Shown here: positions 19,433 to 28,084 of the stretch, in pieces
Numbering within the stretch: position 1 is the first letter of the stretch
How the letters are laid out: every line of letters begins with the position of its first letter
Assembly (NCBI GenBank): GCA_046349085.1
Contig: JAXMDA010000002.1
Coordinates: forward strand, 248,001-312,000
DNA from: JAJXWB01 sp046349085
GTDB lineage: Bacteria > Pseudomonadota > Alphaproteobacteria > Rhizobiales > Beijerinckiaceae
Direction of reading: 5' to 3'
DNA: 64,000 bases
Notes under the pieces: model-generated
The model's database searches: none
What the model was told of the DNA's origin: nothing
Seen by the model: only the letters and a program-made list of their open reading frames with translations
Position numbers and translations under genes: made by a program

Positions 19433-21496
19433 TCAGAGGTCCACGATATCCTGCGCGAAAGCCGCGCGCTCCTGGATGAAATGGAAGCGCGCCTCGGGCT
19501 TGTTGCCCATCAGGCGCTCGACGGAATCGGCCGTCTCGTCGCGATCCTCGGGCGAGATCATGACCTTCAGAAGCGTGCGCTTCTTCGGGTCCATGGTCGT
19601 CTCCTTCAATTGCGCCGGCAGCATTTCGCCGAGCCCCTTGAACCGCGACACTTCGATCTTGCCCTTGCCGGTCAGCACGCTCTTCTCGAGCTCCAGCCGG
19701 TGCGCGTCGTCGCGCGCGTAGACGCTCTTCGACCCCTGAGTCAGCTTGTAGAGCGGCGGCGCGGCGATGAAGAGATGGCCTTCGTCGATCAGGCGCGGCA
19801 TCTGCCGATAGAAGAAGGTGATGAGCAGCGAGGCGATATGCGCGCCGTCGACGTCGGCGTCGGTCATGATGATGATGCGGTCGTAGCGCAGATCGTCGTG
19901 GCGGTAGCTCGCGCCGACGCCGCAGCCCAAAGCCTGCACGAGATCGGAAATCTGCTGGTTCGCCGCGAGCTTGTCGCGCGTGGCGGAGGCGACATTGAGA
20001 ATCTTGCCGCGCAGCGGCAGCACGGCCTGGTTGCTGCGGTCGCGCGCCTGCTTGGCCGAGCCGCCGGCCGAATCCCCCTCGACGATGAACAGTTCAGAGC
20101 CGGCCGACCCGGAATTCGAGCAATCCGCGAGCTTGCCCGGCAGGCGCAGCTTTCGCGTCGCGGTCTTGCGCGCCACGTCCTTTTCGGCGCGGCGGCGCAG
20201 GCGGTCCTCGGCGCGCTCGATCACGAAATTCAGCAACTGCGTCGCCTGCGACGGCGAGCCCGCAAGCCAGTGATCGAAAGCGTCGCGCACGGTCGCTTCC
20301 ACGATGCGCGAGGCTTCGACCGTCATCAGGCGGCTCTTGTTCTGCCCCTGGAATTCCGGCTCGCGGATGAACACCGAGATCATCGCCGCCGTCTGGCCGA
20401 TGACGTCGTCGCCCTGGATATTGCCGGCGCGCTTCGACTGGCCGATGCGCTCGGCGTGGTCCTTCAGGCCGCGCAAGAGCGCCAGCCGGAAGCCGGCCTC
20501 ATGCGTGCCGCCGTCGGGCGTCGGAATCGTGTTGCAATAGGAATTGGTGAAACCGTCGTCGGCCGGCAGCCAGCAGATCGCCCATTCCAGCGAGCCGTGT
20601 CCGCCCTCGCGCTCCACCTTGCCGGCGAAAGGTTCGGGCGTGACCGTTTCCTTGCCCTCGATTTCCCGCGCGAGATAGTCCTTGAGGCCGCCGGGGAAGC
20701 GGAACACGGCCTTGTCCGGCGTATCCGTGCCTTCGACCAGCGAAGGCGCGCAGTTCCAGCGGATTTCCACGCCGCCGAACAGATAGGCTTTCGAGCGCGC
20801 CATCCGGAACAGTCGGGCCGGGCGGAAATGCGCGCCCTTGCCGAAAATCTGTGCGTCCGGATGGAAGCGGACCTTCGTGCCGCGCCTGTTCTTCACCGCG
20901 CCGAGTTGCTGCAGCTTCGAGGTCGGAAGTCCGCGCGAAAAAGTCTGGCGATAAAGCTGCTGGCCGCGCGCGACTTCGACTTCGAGCGTATCCGACAGCG
21001 CGTTGACGACGCTGACGCCGACGCCGTGCAGGCCGCCCGAGGTCTGGTAGGCGCCGGAATCGAATTTTCCGCCGGCGTGCAGCATGGTCATGATGACTTC
21101 GAGCGCCGACTTCTTCGGAAACTTGGGGTGCGGATCGACCGGCATGCCGCGCCCGTTGTCGGTCACGGTGACGAAGCCCTCGGCGTCGAGATCGACCTCG
21201 ATGAAGGTCGCATGTCCTGCCACCGCCTCGTCCATCGAATTGTCGATGACTTCCGCGAACAGGTGATGCAGCGCGGTCTCGTCCGTGCCGCCGATATACA
21301 TGCCGGGCCGTCGCCGGACGGGCTCGAGCCCCTCCAGCACCTCGATCGAGGCGGCCGTATAGCCGGCCTCGCCGGGCGTGCCGGCGCGGGGCGCGTCTTT
21401 CTTCGCGGGTGTCGCGGGCGCAGGCTTGCGCGCCGCGCCGCCAAACAGGTCGCCGTTCTGGGCCATGCCGCGTTTTACGCTGATTCGGTTCGTCAT
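19433..21496 (-). CDS. parE: DNA topoisomerase IV subunit B
   Basis: ParE, 687 aa, the ATPase half of topoisomerase IV, which separates linked daughter chromosomes. The ATP-binding GHKL domain shows EVIDNSMDEAVAGHA, TDNGRGMPV and GGLHGVGVSVVNALS; the TOPRIM domain shows FIVEGDSAGGSAKQARDR and IIIMTDADVDGAHI. It is called ParE rather than GyrB because of the short C-terminus and the FPGGLKDYL region; about 85% sure. Two close ATGs (21496 and 21466) are possible; the longer is given. The gene is divergent from the palindromic element and glycosyltransferase genes. Confidence 0.93.
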   Translation of the reverse strand: MTNRISVKRGMAQNGDLFGGAARKPAPATPAKKDAPRAGTPGEAGYTAASIEVLEGLEPVRRRPGMYIGGTDETALHHLFAEVIDNSMDEAVAGHATFIEVDLDAEGFVTVTDNGRGMPVDPHPKFPKKSALEVIMTMLHAGGKFDSGAYQTSGGLHGVGVSVVNALSDTLEVEVARGQQLYRQTFSRGLPTSKLQQLGAVKNRRGTKVRFHPDAQIFGKGAHFRPARLFRMARSKAYLFGGVEIRWNCAPSLVEGTDTPDKAVFRFPGGLKDYLAREIEGKETVTPEPFAGKVEREGGHGSLEWAICWLPADDGFTNSYCNTIPTPDGGTHEAGFRLALLRGLKDHAERIGQSKRAGNIQGDDVIGQTAAMISVFIREPEFQGQNKSRLMTVEASRIVEATVRDAFDHWLAGSPSQATQLLNFVIERAEDRLRRRAEKDVARKTATRKLRLPGKLADCSNSGSAGSELFIVEGDSAGGSAKQARDRSNQAVLPLRGKILNVASATRDKLAANQQISDLVQALGCGVGASYRHDDLRYDRIIIMTDADVDGAHIASLLITFFYRQMPRLIDEGHLFIAAPPLYKLTQGSKSVYARDDAHRLELEKSVLTGKGKIEVSRFKGLGEMLPAQLKETTMDPKKRTLLKVMISPEDRDETADSVERLMGNKPEARFHFIQERAAFAQDIVDL

Positions 21497-21584
21497 GGGG
21501 CTCTATGCCACGCCGCCGGGCAAAATGCGAACGAAACGGAAACGGCAGCGGTTACGCGACTTTAAAAGCTCCCGCGCTACACCT

Positions 21585-21720
21585 GCCGTCATGCCCGCGC
21601 TCGTCGCGGGCATCCACGCCGCGCCGCTTCGGGAAGGCTGGCAAGCAAGGACGGACGATGATGCAGCCATCGCTGACGCCTCCCGGCGTGGATGGCCGGG
21701 ACAAGCCCGGCCAAGACGGC
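21585..21720. repeat. Composite palindromic element overlapping a gene start
   Basis: A symmetrical element: GCCGTC (21585) pairs with GACGGC (21715), a left hairpin ATGCCCGCG/CGCGGGCAT (21591-21613), a right hairpin ATGGCCGGG/CCCGGCCA (21692-21713), and CCACGCC (21614) pairs with GGCGTGG (21685). It has the style of the GTCATGGCCGGGCTTGTCCCGGCCATCC-type repeats seen across Rhizobiales. The first 20 codons of the glycosyltransferase gene lie in it. Confidence 0.75.
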
Positions 21721-23010
21721 GCACGGCGTACAGACAATCCGCTCACCATCGTCATCTGCCTCGACCATGCCTCGGTCACCGGCGGGCAGGCCAAGGTCGC
21801 CTTCGATTCGGCGATCGGCCTGAAGGCGGCGGGCCACAGGCCCATCGTCTTCGCCGCGGCCGGCCCGGTCGATCCGCAGCTCCGCGACAACAGGATCGAG
21901 GTTGTCTGCCTTGGCCAGACCGATCTTCTGGGCGCATCGTCGAAGCTCGTGGCGGCTGCGCAAGGCATATGGAACACGACGGCGCAGCGCGCCCTGTCGA
22001 ACCTGCTGGCGGGCATGCCGCCGGGACGCACGATCGTGCATGTCCACGGCTGGGCCAAGGCGCTGTCGCCCTCGATCGCGCCCGCCATTCGCGCGTCGGG
22101 CCTGCCGGCGATCTTCACGCTGCACGACTACTTCCTGTTCTGCCCGACCGGCGGCTTCTACGACTATAACGCCCACCGCTTGTGCGAGCGCCGGCCGCTG
22201 GGGGCGTCCTGCCTCGCCACCAATTGCGACGCGGTCTCCTATCCGCGAAAAGTCTGGCGCAGCGCACGCCTCGCGATGGCGAACGGAATCGTCGGCCTGC
22301 GCGACGTCTTTTCCGACTTCATCTGCATCTCCAACGTGCAGCGCGAGATCATCGCGCCCTATCTGCCGAAAGGCAGGCGCGTGCACGCCATCTCCAATCC
22401 TGTCGCGGCCGAAAATTGCGGGCCGAAGGCGCAGCCCGCGTCGGGCGACATGATTTTCGTCGGCCGCGTCTCGCCGGAGAAGGGGCCGTTGCTGTTCGCC
22501 GAAGCCGCGCGCATGGCGGGCATGGTCCCGACCTTCGTCGGCGACGGTCCGGCCGCCGCCGAATTGCGCGAAAAATATCCGGAGGCGCGCGTGCTCGGCT
22601 GGCAGAAGCCCGAGGAGGCGCGCAAGGCGTTGCGCGCGGCGCGCGCGCTCGTCTTCCCCTCGCGCTGGTATGAAGGCCAGCCGCTGACCGTGCTGGAAGC
22701 CAAGGCGTCGGGAACGCCGGTCATCGTCTCGGACGTCTGCGCCGGTCGCGAGGAAATCGTCGATGGCGAAATGGGCCTGTGGTTCAAGTCCGGCGACGCC
22801 GCCGATCTCGCGCGGGCGTTGAAGACCATGCAGGACGACGCGACAGTCCGAAGAATGTCGAACGCCGCGCACGCCGCCTACTGGCGCGACCCGCCGACAT
22901 TGCAGCGTCACGTCGAGCGGCTGGAAAAGGCCTATCGCGGCATGCTCGCCGCCGCGCCATCGGGCGCGCTGCAGGACGCGACGGGAGCGGCGGCATGCGT
23001 CTCGCCGTAA
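21658..23010 (+). CDS. Glycosyltransferase family 4
   Basis: A 450-aa GT-B fold glycosyltransferase. The N-terminal domain begins LTIVICLDHASVTGGQAKVA, and the C-terminal nucleotide-sugar domain has ISNPVA, FVGRVSPEKGPLLFAEAA, LGWQKPEEARKALRAARALV and the E-x7-E type motif in SRWYEGQPLTVLEAKASGTPVI. The start is uncertain: ATG 21658 has AAGGACGG before it, but its first 20 codons are the palindromic repeat. A second GT4 gene overlaps its 3' end by 16 bases, so the two probably act in one surface-polysaccharide pathway. Sugar and acceptor are unknown. Confidence 0.88.
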   Translation: MMQPSLTPPGVDGRDKPGQDGARRTDNPLTIVICLDHASVTGGQAKVAFDSAIGLKAAGHRPIVFAAAGPVDPQLRDNRIEVVCLGQTDLLGASSKLVAAAQGIWNTTAQRALSNLLAGMPPGRTIVHVHGWAKALSPSIAPAIRASGLPAIFTLHDYFLFCPTGGFYDYNAHRLCERRPLGASCLATNCDAVSYPRKVWRSARLAMANGIVGLRDVFSDFICISNVQREIIAPYLPKGRRVHAISNPVAAENCGPKAQPASGDMIFVGRVSPEKGPLLFAEAARMAGMVPTFVGDGPAAAELREKYPEARVLGWQKPEEARKALRAARALVFPSRWYEGQPLTVLEAKASGTPVIVSDVCAGREEIVDGEMGLWFKSGDAADLARALKTMQDDATVRRMSNAAHAAYWRDPPTLQRHVERLEKAYRGMLAAAPSGALQDATGAAACVSP

Positions 23011-24035
23011 ACGCGCGCGTCACCGCCTTTTCCATGGGCGGGCAGCAGCGCGTGACCGCCGAAATCCTGAAGCGCCTCGGCCCGGTCGAGGCCGTCGCGC
23101 CGACAAAGCCGCTCGGCGGGCCGCAGGGCCACGCCTGGGAGCAATGCGTGCTGCCGTTGCGCACGATCGGCAAGCTGCTGTGGTCGCCCTCCGCCACGGG
23201 TCCGATCGTCAAGCGCGCGCAGGTCGTCACCCTGCACGACGTCGCCTACCTGGACGCGCCCGAGTTCTTCTCCGCCAGTTTCGCGCGCGCCTATCGCCTG
23301 CTGCTGCCGCCGCTGATGAAGCGCGCGGCGCGGGTGGTGACTGTCTCCGACTTCTCGCGCAAGCGCATCGCGCATTGGTACGGGCTCGACCCGTCGCGCA
23401 TCGAGATCATCGGCAATGGCGTGAGCGCGCAGTTCCGCCGCTACGACGCCGACGCCGTCGCCGCCACGCGCGCGGCGCTCGACCTGCCGCGCCGCTACTT
23501 CCTGCTGCAGGCGACCTCCGACCGCCGCAAGAATCTCGCGCGCGCGCTGGAGGCCTGGGCGGCCGCGCTGCCCGACCTGCCGCCCGACCTGCATCTCGTC
23601 GTCTCCGGCAATCTCGCGCGCACGCATGTGTTCGGCGCCACGGGGCCAGTCGGCGATTTCCCGCGAACGAAGCTCGTGGGCTATGTCGCGGACGAGCACA
23701 TGGGACCGCTGCTCGCCGGCGCCGAGGCCTTCCTTTTTCCGACGCTCTACGAGGGGTTCGGTCTGCCGATCATCGAGGCGATGGCGTGCGGCGCGCCGGT
23801 GCTGACCAGCGCGGCCACCGCCACGCAGGAAGTCGCGGGCGACGCGGCGCTGCTGGTCGACCCCGCGTCCGTTGCGCAGATTGCCGCCGGCATGAAGGCG
23901 CTGGCCGGCGATTCCTGGCTGCGCACGCGCCTGTCGGCGGCTGGCGAAGAACGCGCCAGGCTCTATTCCTGGGACGATGCGGCTGCGCGCTATCGAAGGC
24001 TTTTCGCCTCGCTCGGCGCCGATATCGCCGTGTAA
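22995..24035 (+). CDS. Glycosyltransferase family 4
   Basis: A 346-aa glycosyltransferase of GT4, the mannosyl/rhamnosyl-transferase-like type used in exopolysaccharide and O-antigen assembly. Landmarks are MRLAVNARVTAFSMGGQQRV at the start, VVTLHDVAYLDAPEFFS, VVTVSDFSRKRIAHWYGL, FLLQATSDRRKNLARAL and LFPTLYEGFGLPIIEAMACG with the catalytic-type Glu pair. The ATG at 22995, with GGAGCGG before it, lies inside the end of the preceding glycosyltransferase gene, so translation is likely coupled. Confidence 0.92.
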   Translation: MRLAVNARVTAFSMGGQQRVTAEILKRLGPVEAVAPTKPLGGPQGHAWEQCVLPLRTIGKLLWSPSATGPIVKRAQVVTLHDVAYLDAPEFFSASFARAYRLLLPPLMKRAARVVTVSDFSRKRIAHWYGLDPSRIEIIGNGVSAQFRRYDADAVAATRAALDLPRRYFLLQATSDRRKNLARALEAWAAALPDLPPDLHLVVSGNLARTHVFGATGPVGDFPRTKLVGYVADEHMGPLLAGAEAFLFPTLYEGFGLPIIEAMACGAPVLTSAATATQEVAGDAALLVDPASVAQIAAGMKALAGDSWLRTRLSAAGEERARLYSWDDAAARYRRLFASLGADIAV

Positions 24036-24070
24036 CGAAACTTTCAAAGTCTCATGCCTTAATTCTTGGC

Positions 24071-24235
24071 ATGAGACCGACGCCGGCCAATTCCGCCCTG
24101 CTTCTGCGTTGCGCAGACGCTGCGGGCTATGGCGCGGTCTCCTTCGAGCAGGACGACCTGCCGGTCCTGCGTCGCGCGAAAAGGCGCCACGGTTTCTGGC
24201 GCGCCTTTCTCTCCATCTTCTTCGTCATCGTCTGA
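24071..24235 (+). CDS. Possible 54-aa small protein with hydrophobic C-terminus
   Basis: An open frame from ATG 24071 to TGA 24233-24235: a polar N-terminal half, a basic stretch RRAKRRHG, and the hydrophobic end FWRAFLSIFFVIV. This layout suits a small tail-anchored membrane peptide. No strong ribosome binding site is seen and no family is recognised, so it may not be expressed. Confidence 0.35.
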   Translation: MRPTPANSALLLRCADAAGYGAVSFEQDDLPVLRRAKRRHGFWRAFLSIFFVIV

Positions 24236-24296
24236 ACGGCGCGCTTTGACGCGCCTGTGCGATTTGTCTCAGCCTGCGCGCGCGAGGGACGGGAGA

Positions 24297-24953
24297 ATGC
24301 GCAGCATGAAAGCTGCCGATCCTCCAAATGGCGCAATCACGCGCCGCGCGCTCTTCGGCGCATTCTGCGCAACCGTTGCTTGCGGCGCGAAGCCGGGTCG
24401 CGCGCTCGGCGCAGAGGCCGGCGAAGCGGCGGGCCTGATCGCCGAAGTGCGCAAGAGCTTCACCCTGCGCGGCAAGCCAATTCCCCCGGAAATCTTTCGC
24501 GATTTCGGCGACGGCAACCTCGCGGATTCCGCGTCGATCTGGACATCGGTCGATCTCGACGCCGCCGTTGGCAGCAATCTTTATTTCGATCCGATCAGGA
24601 CGAACGGCGCCTGGACCGTGCAGGGCAGGGCGGCAGGCAATGGCCGCGAAGCCGAAGAGACGGCGTATCGCTACATCGGGACGACGAAGAACGGGCTGCT
24701 CGTCGTCGTCGCCAGTTACAATGGCGGCGGCACGGGAGTATTTCACACGCTGCACATTCTCGACCTCAGCCCCGCGCGCGCATTCGACGACGAAGGCAAG
24801 GTCGCGACGCGCATCGCGCTCGCCAATCTGCGCAGCGTCCCGCTGGGCGACCGCTGGGACGGCGATGCGACGATATCGGGCGATGAAGTCCGCATTGTCA
24901 CGCGCGCCGGCGCGGGGAATGCGCCGAAAACGATTCAAGCGAGACGTCCATGA
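24297..24953 (+). CDS. Tat-exported protein of unknown function
   Basis: A 218-aa protein with a twin-arginine leader: ITRRALFGAFCATVACG, then a cleavage-type GRALGAEA. The mature part looks beta-rich, with SASIWTSVDLDAAVGSNLYF, YRYIGTTKNGLLVVVASYNGGG and DRWDGDATISGDEVRIVT. No domain is recognised. The start at ATG 24297 is backed by GAGGG 8 bases upstream; ATG 24306 is the alternative. The stop overlaps the start of the next gene (ATGA), and both products are exported, so they likely work together. Confidence 0.7.
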   Translation: MRSMKAADPPNGAITRRALFGAFCATVACGAKPGRALGAEAGEAAGLIAEVRKSFTLRGKPIPPEIFRDFGDGNLADSASIWTSVDLDAAVGSNLYFDPIRTNGAWTVQGRAAGNGREAEETAYRYIGTTKNGLLVVVASYNGGGTGVFHTLHILDLSPARAFDDEGKVATRIALANLRSVPLGDRWDGDATISGDEVRIVTRAGAGNAPKTIQARRP

Positions 24954-25861
24954 CAGCAATTCGCGCTCTTGCCGCTCTCGGCCTTTTCGCGGCGACCGCC
25001 TTCCCGTCGGCGCCGCTGCGCGCCGATCCGCTGGAAGACGATTACCTGAAGGCGCGCAACGCCTACATCGCGCGCTTCGATGCGGGCGACAAGGAAGTCG
25101 ACTACAAGAAGGTCGAGGCGCCGTTGAAGCGCGCGGAGGCAGATCTTCAGAACAGGTTGCGCAAGATCGTCGGCAAGCCGGACATCAGGGGCGCGTCGGG
25201 CGAAGGCAAGCTCAACGAGATGAGCCTGATGAAAGGCGACATCGAATTCGGCGCGCTCGACGCTCTGGTCTTCGGGCTGGATGGCGGCAAGAGCCGGGCT
25301 TATGTGACGACGACGGGCCTGCTCGGCGCCTGGTTGAACGAGCACAGGGACTGGTGGGACAAGGGAGCGCCTAATGTGCCGCAGGATGCGGCGGCGGCGC
25401 TCGCCTTCGACGGCTTCTACACGCAGGCGCTGAGCCACGACGCCGCTGTCGTGAAATTCGCGGAACTCGCCATCAAGCCCCCCGAAGGCGCCGGCTTCGC
25501 GCAAGCGATGCTCGACCGGCGCCAGCAGGACGACGGTCCCGGCGCGCCGGACGAGATCATCGTCTCGCTCGTGCGCGGCGGCCGCGTATACATCGTGACG
25601 GCGCCCGCGACGCCGAAGCCGCCCGTGATCGCCGCCTGCGAGAAGGTGTGGAAAGACTACCTGAAGAAGGCGGACGCCGCGCAGGAGCGCTACCAGCAGT
25701 CCGGGCTGAAGGACGAGGCGGCCTCAAAGGAGGGCGAGACGCTGCGTTCGGACGGCGACCGCGCGTTTCGCGCTTGCTACGGCGAGAAGATCAAGGCGTC
25801 GCCCGTCCATGCGACGCTGCTCGCGCGCGCGCAAAAGCTCCTCGACACCTTGCCCCGCTGA
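24950..25861 (+). CDS. Secreted protein of unknown function
   Basis: A 303-aa protein with a Sec signal peptide (RALAALGLFAATAFPSAPLRA). The mature part has long helical stretches, including VEAPLKRAEADLQNRLRKIVG and the C-terminal KKADAAQERYQQ region, and an internal segment VSLVRGGRVYIVTAP. Two Cys near the C-terminus (AACEKVW and FRACYGEK) may pair. I do not recognise the family. Start overlaps the preceding gene by 4 bases, indicating translational coupling with the Tat-exported protein. Confidence 0.75.
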   Translation: MTAIRALAALGLFAATAFPSAPLRADPLEDDYLKARNAYIARFDAGDKEVDYKKVEAPLKRAEADLQNRLRKIVGKPDIRGASGEGKLNEMSLMKGDIEFGALDALVFGLDGGKSRAYVTTTGLLGAWLNEHRDWWDKGAPNVPQDAAAALAFDGFYTQALSHDAAVVKFAELAIKPPEGAGFAQAMLDRRQQDDGPGAPDEIIVSLVRGGRVYIVTAPATPKPPVIAACEKVWKDYLKKADAAQERYQQSGLKDEAASKEGETLRSDGDRAFRACYGEKIKASPVHATLLARAQKLLDTLPR

Positions 25862-25902
25862 CGCGGTCTTAGCGCTCCGCTTGCGGCGTGCTACGCAGAC
25901 GC

Positions 25903-26223
25903 ATGACCGGCCCTTCGCCTCTCGCCATCGTCGGCGGCCTCGCCTTCATTCTCGTCTGGATCGCTGGATCGGTCGGCTGGACCGTCCTGCAGATGTCGGC
26001 CGCCGCGATGGCCAACGATTCCGGGCGACTGACGCCCGAGAAACATGTCGCGCTTCTTGTCGCCATGGCGATCGGCATTGCGCTCTGCGCCTTCGCGGTC
26101 GTGCCCGGCGGCCTCGCCTTCTTCTGGGTCGGGAAACGCGCGCTGCTGACCTGGGTTTTCGGCGGCATGGTCGGCGCCGGTCTCCTCGTGCAGGCGATCG
26201 CGTTCGCGCTGTTCTTCATCTAG
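25903..26223 (+). CDS. Small integral membrane protein, function unknown
   Basis: About 106 aa with three hydrophobic segments: LAIVGGLAFILVWIAGSVGW, HVALLVAMAIGIALCAFAVV and LLTWVFGGMVGAGLLVQAIAF. No motif or domain is recognised. ATG 25903 is chosen over an upstream GTG at 25888, which would add only LRRR-type residues. It lies 41 bases after the secreted protein gene on the same strand and may be the last gene of that operon; it faces glnA across a terminator. Confidence 0.6.
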   Translation: MTGPSPLAIVGGLAFILVWIAGSVGWTVLQMSAAAMANDSGRLTPEKHVALLVAMAIGIALCAFAVVPGGLAFFWVGKRALLTWVFGGMVGAGLLVQAIAFALFFI

Positions 26224-26230
26224 GCGACGC

Positions 26231-26264
26231 CTGAAAGCAAAAGGGCGGCCCGAGGGCCGCCCTT
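26231..26264 (-). terminator. Rho-independent terminator of glnA
   Basis: AAGGGCGGCC at 26241-26250 pairs with GGCCGCCCTT at 26255-26264 around a CGAG loop. Read on the minus strand the stem is followed by TTTTGCTTTC. It lies 22 bases past the glnA stop. Confidence 0.8.
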
Positions 26265-26286
26265 CGCAGGTCTGAGTCCGAAAGGA

Positions 26287-27696
26287 CTAGACCGAGTAGT
26301 ACATGTCGAATTCGACCGGGTGCGGGGTCATTTCGAAGCGCATGACTTCCTGCATCTTCAGCTCGATCCAGCTGTCGATGAAGTCGTCGTTGAACACGCC
26401 GCCGGCCTTCAGGAAGTTGCGGTCCTTGTCGAGGTTGGCGAGGGCTTCGCGCAAGCTGCCGCAGACCGTCGGAATCTTCTTCAATTCCTTCGGCGGCAGG
26501 TCGTACAGGTCCTTGTCCATCGCCGGGCCGGGATCGATCTTGTTGGCGATGCCGTCGAGACCGGCCATCAGCATGGCGGCGAAGGCGAGATAGGGGTTCG
26601 CCGTCGGATCGGGGAAGCGGACTTCCACGCGCTTGGCCTTCGGGTTCGAGGTGTACGGAATGCGGCAGGACGCCGAACGGTTGCGCGCGGAATAGGCGAG
26701 CAGCACCGGGGCCTCATAGCCCGGGACGAGGCGCTTGTAGCTGTTCGTCGACGGGTTGGTGAAGGCGTTCAGCGCCTTGGCGTGCTTGATGATGCCGCCG
26801 ATGTACCACAGGCACTCCTGCGACAGGTCGGCGTACTTGTTGCCGGCGAAGACCGGCTTGCCGTCCTTCCAGATCGACTGGTGCACGAGCATGCCCGAGC
26901 CGTTGTCGCCGAAGATCGGCTTCGGCATGAAGGTCGCCGACTTGCCGTAGCTCTGCGCCACCTGGTGGATGCAGTACTTGTAGATCTGCATGTGGTCGGC
27001 CATCAGCACGAGCGTGTCGAACTTCATGCCGAGTTCGTGCTGCGCGGAAGCGACCTCGTGGTGGTGCTTCTCGACCTTCACGCCCATCTGCGCCATGGCG
27101 CCGAGCATCTCGGAGCGCATGTCCTGCGCGGAGTCCATCGGCGGAACCGGGAAATAGCCGCCCTTGGTGCGGATGCGGTGGCCGAGGTTGCCGCCCTCAT
27201 AGGCGGTGTCCTGGTTGGTCGGCAGCTCGATCGAGTCGAGCACGAAGCCGGTGTTGTAGGGGTCGGCCTTGAAGCGCACGTCGTCGAACACGAAGAATTC
27301 GGCTTCCGGGCCGAAATAGGCGGTGTCGCCGACGCCCTGCGTCTTCATGTGGGCCATCGCCTTCTTGGCGATGCCGCGCGGGTCGCGGTTGTAGGGCTCG
27401 CCCGTCGAGGGCTCGAGCACGTCGCAGACGATCGACAGCGTCGGCGCCGCGAAGAACGGGTCCATGGTCGCCGTCGCCGGGTCGGGCATCAGCGTCATGT
27501 CGGATTCGTTGATCGCCTTCCAGCCGGAGATCGAGGAGCCGTCGAACATCGTGCCTTCGGCGAAAATCTCCTCGTCGATCAGCGTCTGGTCGAAGGTGAC
27601 GTGCTGCCACTTGCCGCGCGGATCGGTAAACCGCAGGTCCACGTATTTGACGTCGTTGTCCTTGATATACTTGAGGACGTCCTTGGCGGTCTTCAT
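26287..27696 (-). CDS. glnA: Glutamine synthetase, type I
   Basis: GlnA, 469 aa, the dodecameric enzyme that makes glutamine from glutamate, ammonia and ATP. Seen are FDGSSISGWKAI, the metal-site EAEFFVFDD, the ATP-site KHHHEVASAQHELG, FGDNGSGMLVHQS, NPSTNSYKRLVPGYEAPV, and DKDLYDLPP with the Tyr that GlnE adenylylates. Length is standard. The start is the ATG at 27696; the upstream in-frame sequence is non-coding. It follows glnB by 49 bases on the same strand, and both should be read from the sigma-54 promoter at 28162-28178. Confidence 0.98.
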   Translation of the reverse strand: MKTAKDVLKYIKDNDVKYVDLRFTDPRGKWQHVTFDQTLIDEEIFAEGTMFDGSSISGWKAINESDMTLMPDPATATMDPFFAAPTLSIVCDVLEPSTGEPYNRDPRGIAKKAMAHMKTQGVGDTAYFGPEAEFFVFDDVRFKADPYNTGFVLDSIELPTNQDTAYEGGNLGHRIRTKGGYFPVPPMDSAQDMRSEMLGAMAQMGVKVEKHHHEVASAQHELGMKFDTLVLMADHMQIYKYCIHQVAQSYGKSATFMPKPIFGDNGSGMLVHQSIWKDGKPVFAGNKYADLSQECLWYIGGIIKHAKALNAFTNPSTNSYKRLVPGYEAPVLLAYSARNRSASCRIPYTSNPKAKRVEVRFPDPTANPYLAFAAMLMAGLDGIANKIDPGPAMDKDLYDLPPKELKKIPTVCGSLREALANLDKDRNFLKAGGVFNDDFIDSWIELKMQEVMRFEMTPHPVEFDMYYSV

Positions 27697-27745
27697 GTGC
27701 TGCCTCGCTGCTGGAAAGATTGCGTTTTCTGGAACTGCGGGATGG

Positions 27746-28084
27746 TCAGATCGCGTCCGTCCCGGTCTCGCCGGTGCGGATGCGGAGCGCCTGTTCGATG
27801 TTGGAGACGAAGATCTTGCCGTCGCCGATGCGGCCGGTCTGGGCCGCATTGCGGATGGCTTCGACCGCGCGCGCGACGGCGTCGTCCGCCAGCACGATCT
27901 CGATCTTCACCTTCGGCAGGAAGTCGACGACGTATTCGGCGCCGCGATAGAGTTCGGTGTGACCCTTTTGCCGGCCAAAGCCCTTGGCTTCGGTGACCGT
28001 GATGCCCTGCAGGCCAATCTCGTGCAGCGCCTCTTTCACCTCATCCAGCTTGAATGGCTTGATGATCGCCTCGATTTTCTTCAT
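27746..28084 (-). CDS. glnB: Nitrogen regulatory protein P-II
   Basis: P-II, 112 aa, a trimeric sensor of 2-oxoglutarate, ATP/ADP and (by uridylylation) glutamine. It reads MKKIEAIIKPFKLDEVKEAL at the start, TVTEAKGFGRQKGHTELYRG, Tyr51 in the T loop (RGAEYVVDFLPK), and GDGKIFVSNIEQALRIRTGE. It controls glutamine synthetase adenylylation and the NtrB/NtrC system. Being directly upstream of glnA marks it as GlnB rather than GlnK, which is usually paired with amtB. A sigma-54 promoter lies about 80 bases upstream. Confidence 0.97.
   Translation of the reverse strand: MKKIEAIIKPFKLDEVKEALHEIGLQGITVTEAKGFGRQKGHTELYRGAEYVVDFLPKVKIEIVLADDAVARAVEAIRNAAQTGRIGDGKIFVSNIEQALRIRTGETGTDAI

Noticed and set aside
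26320..27996. 558-codon plus-strand frame opposite glnA and glnB
   Set aside because: Antisense of glnA/glnB; composition is that of reversed codons.
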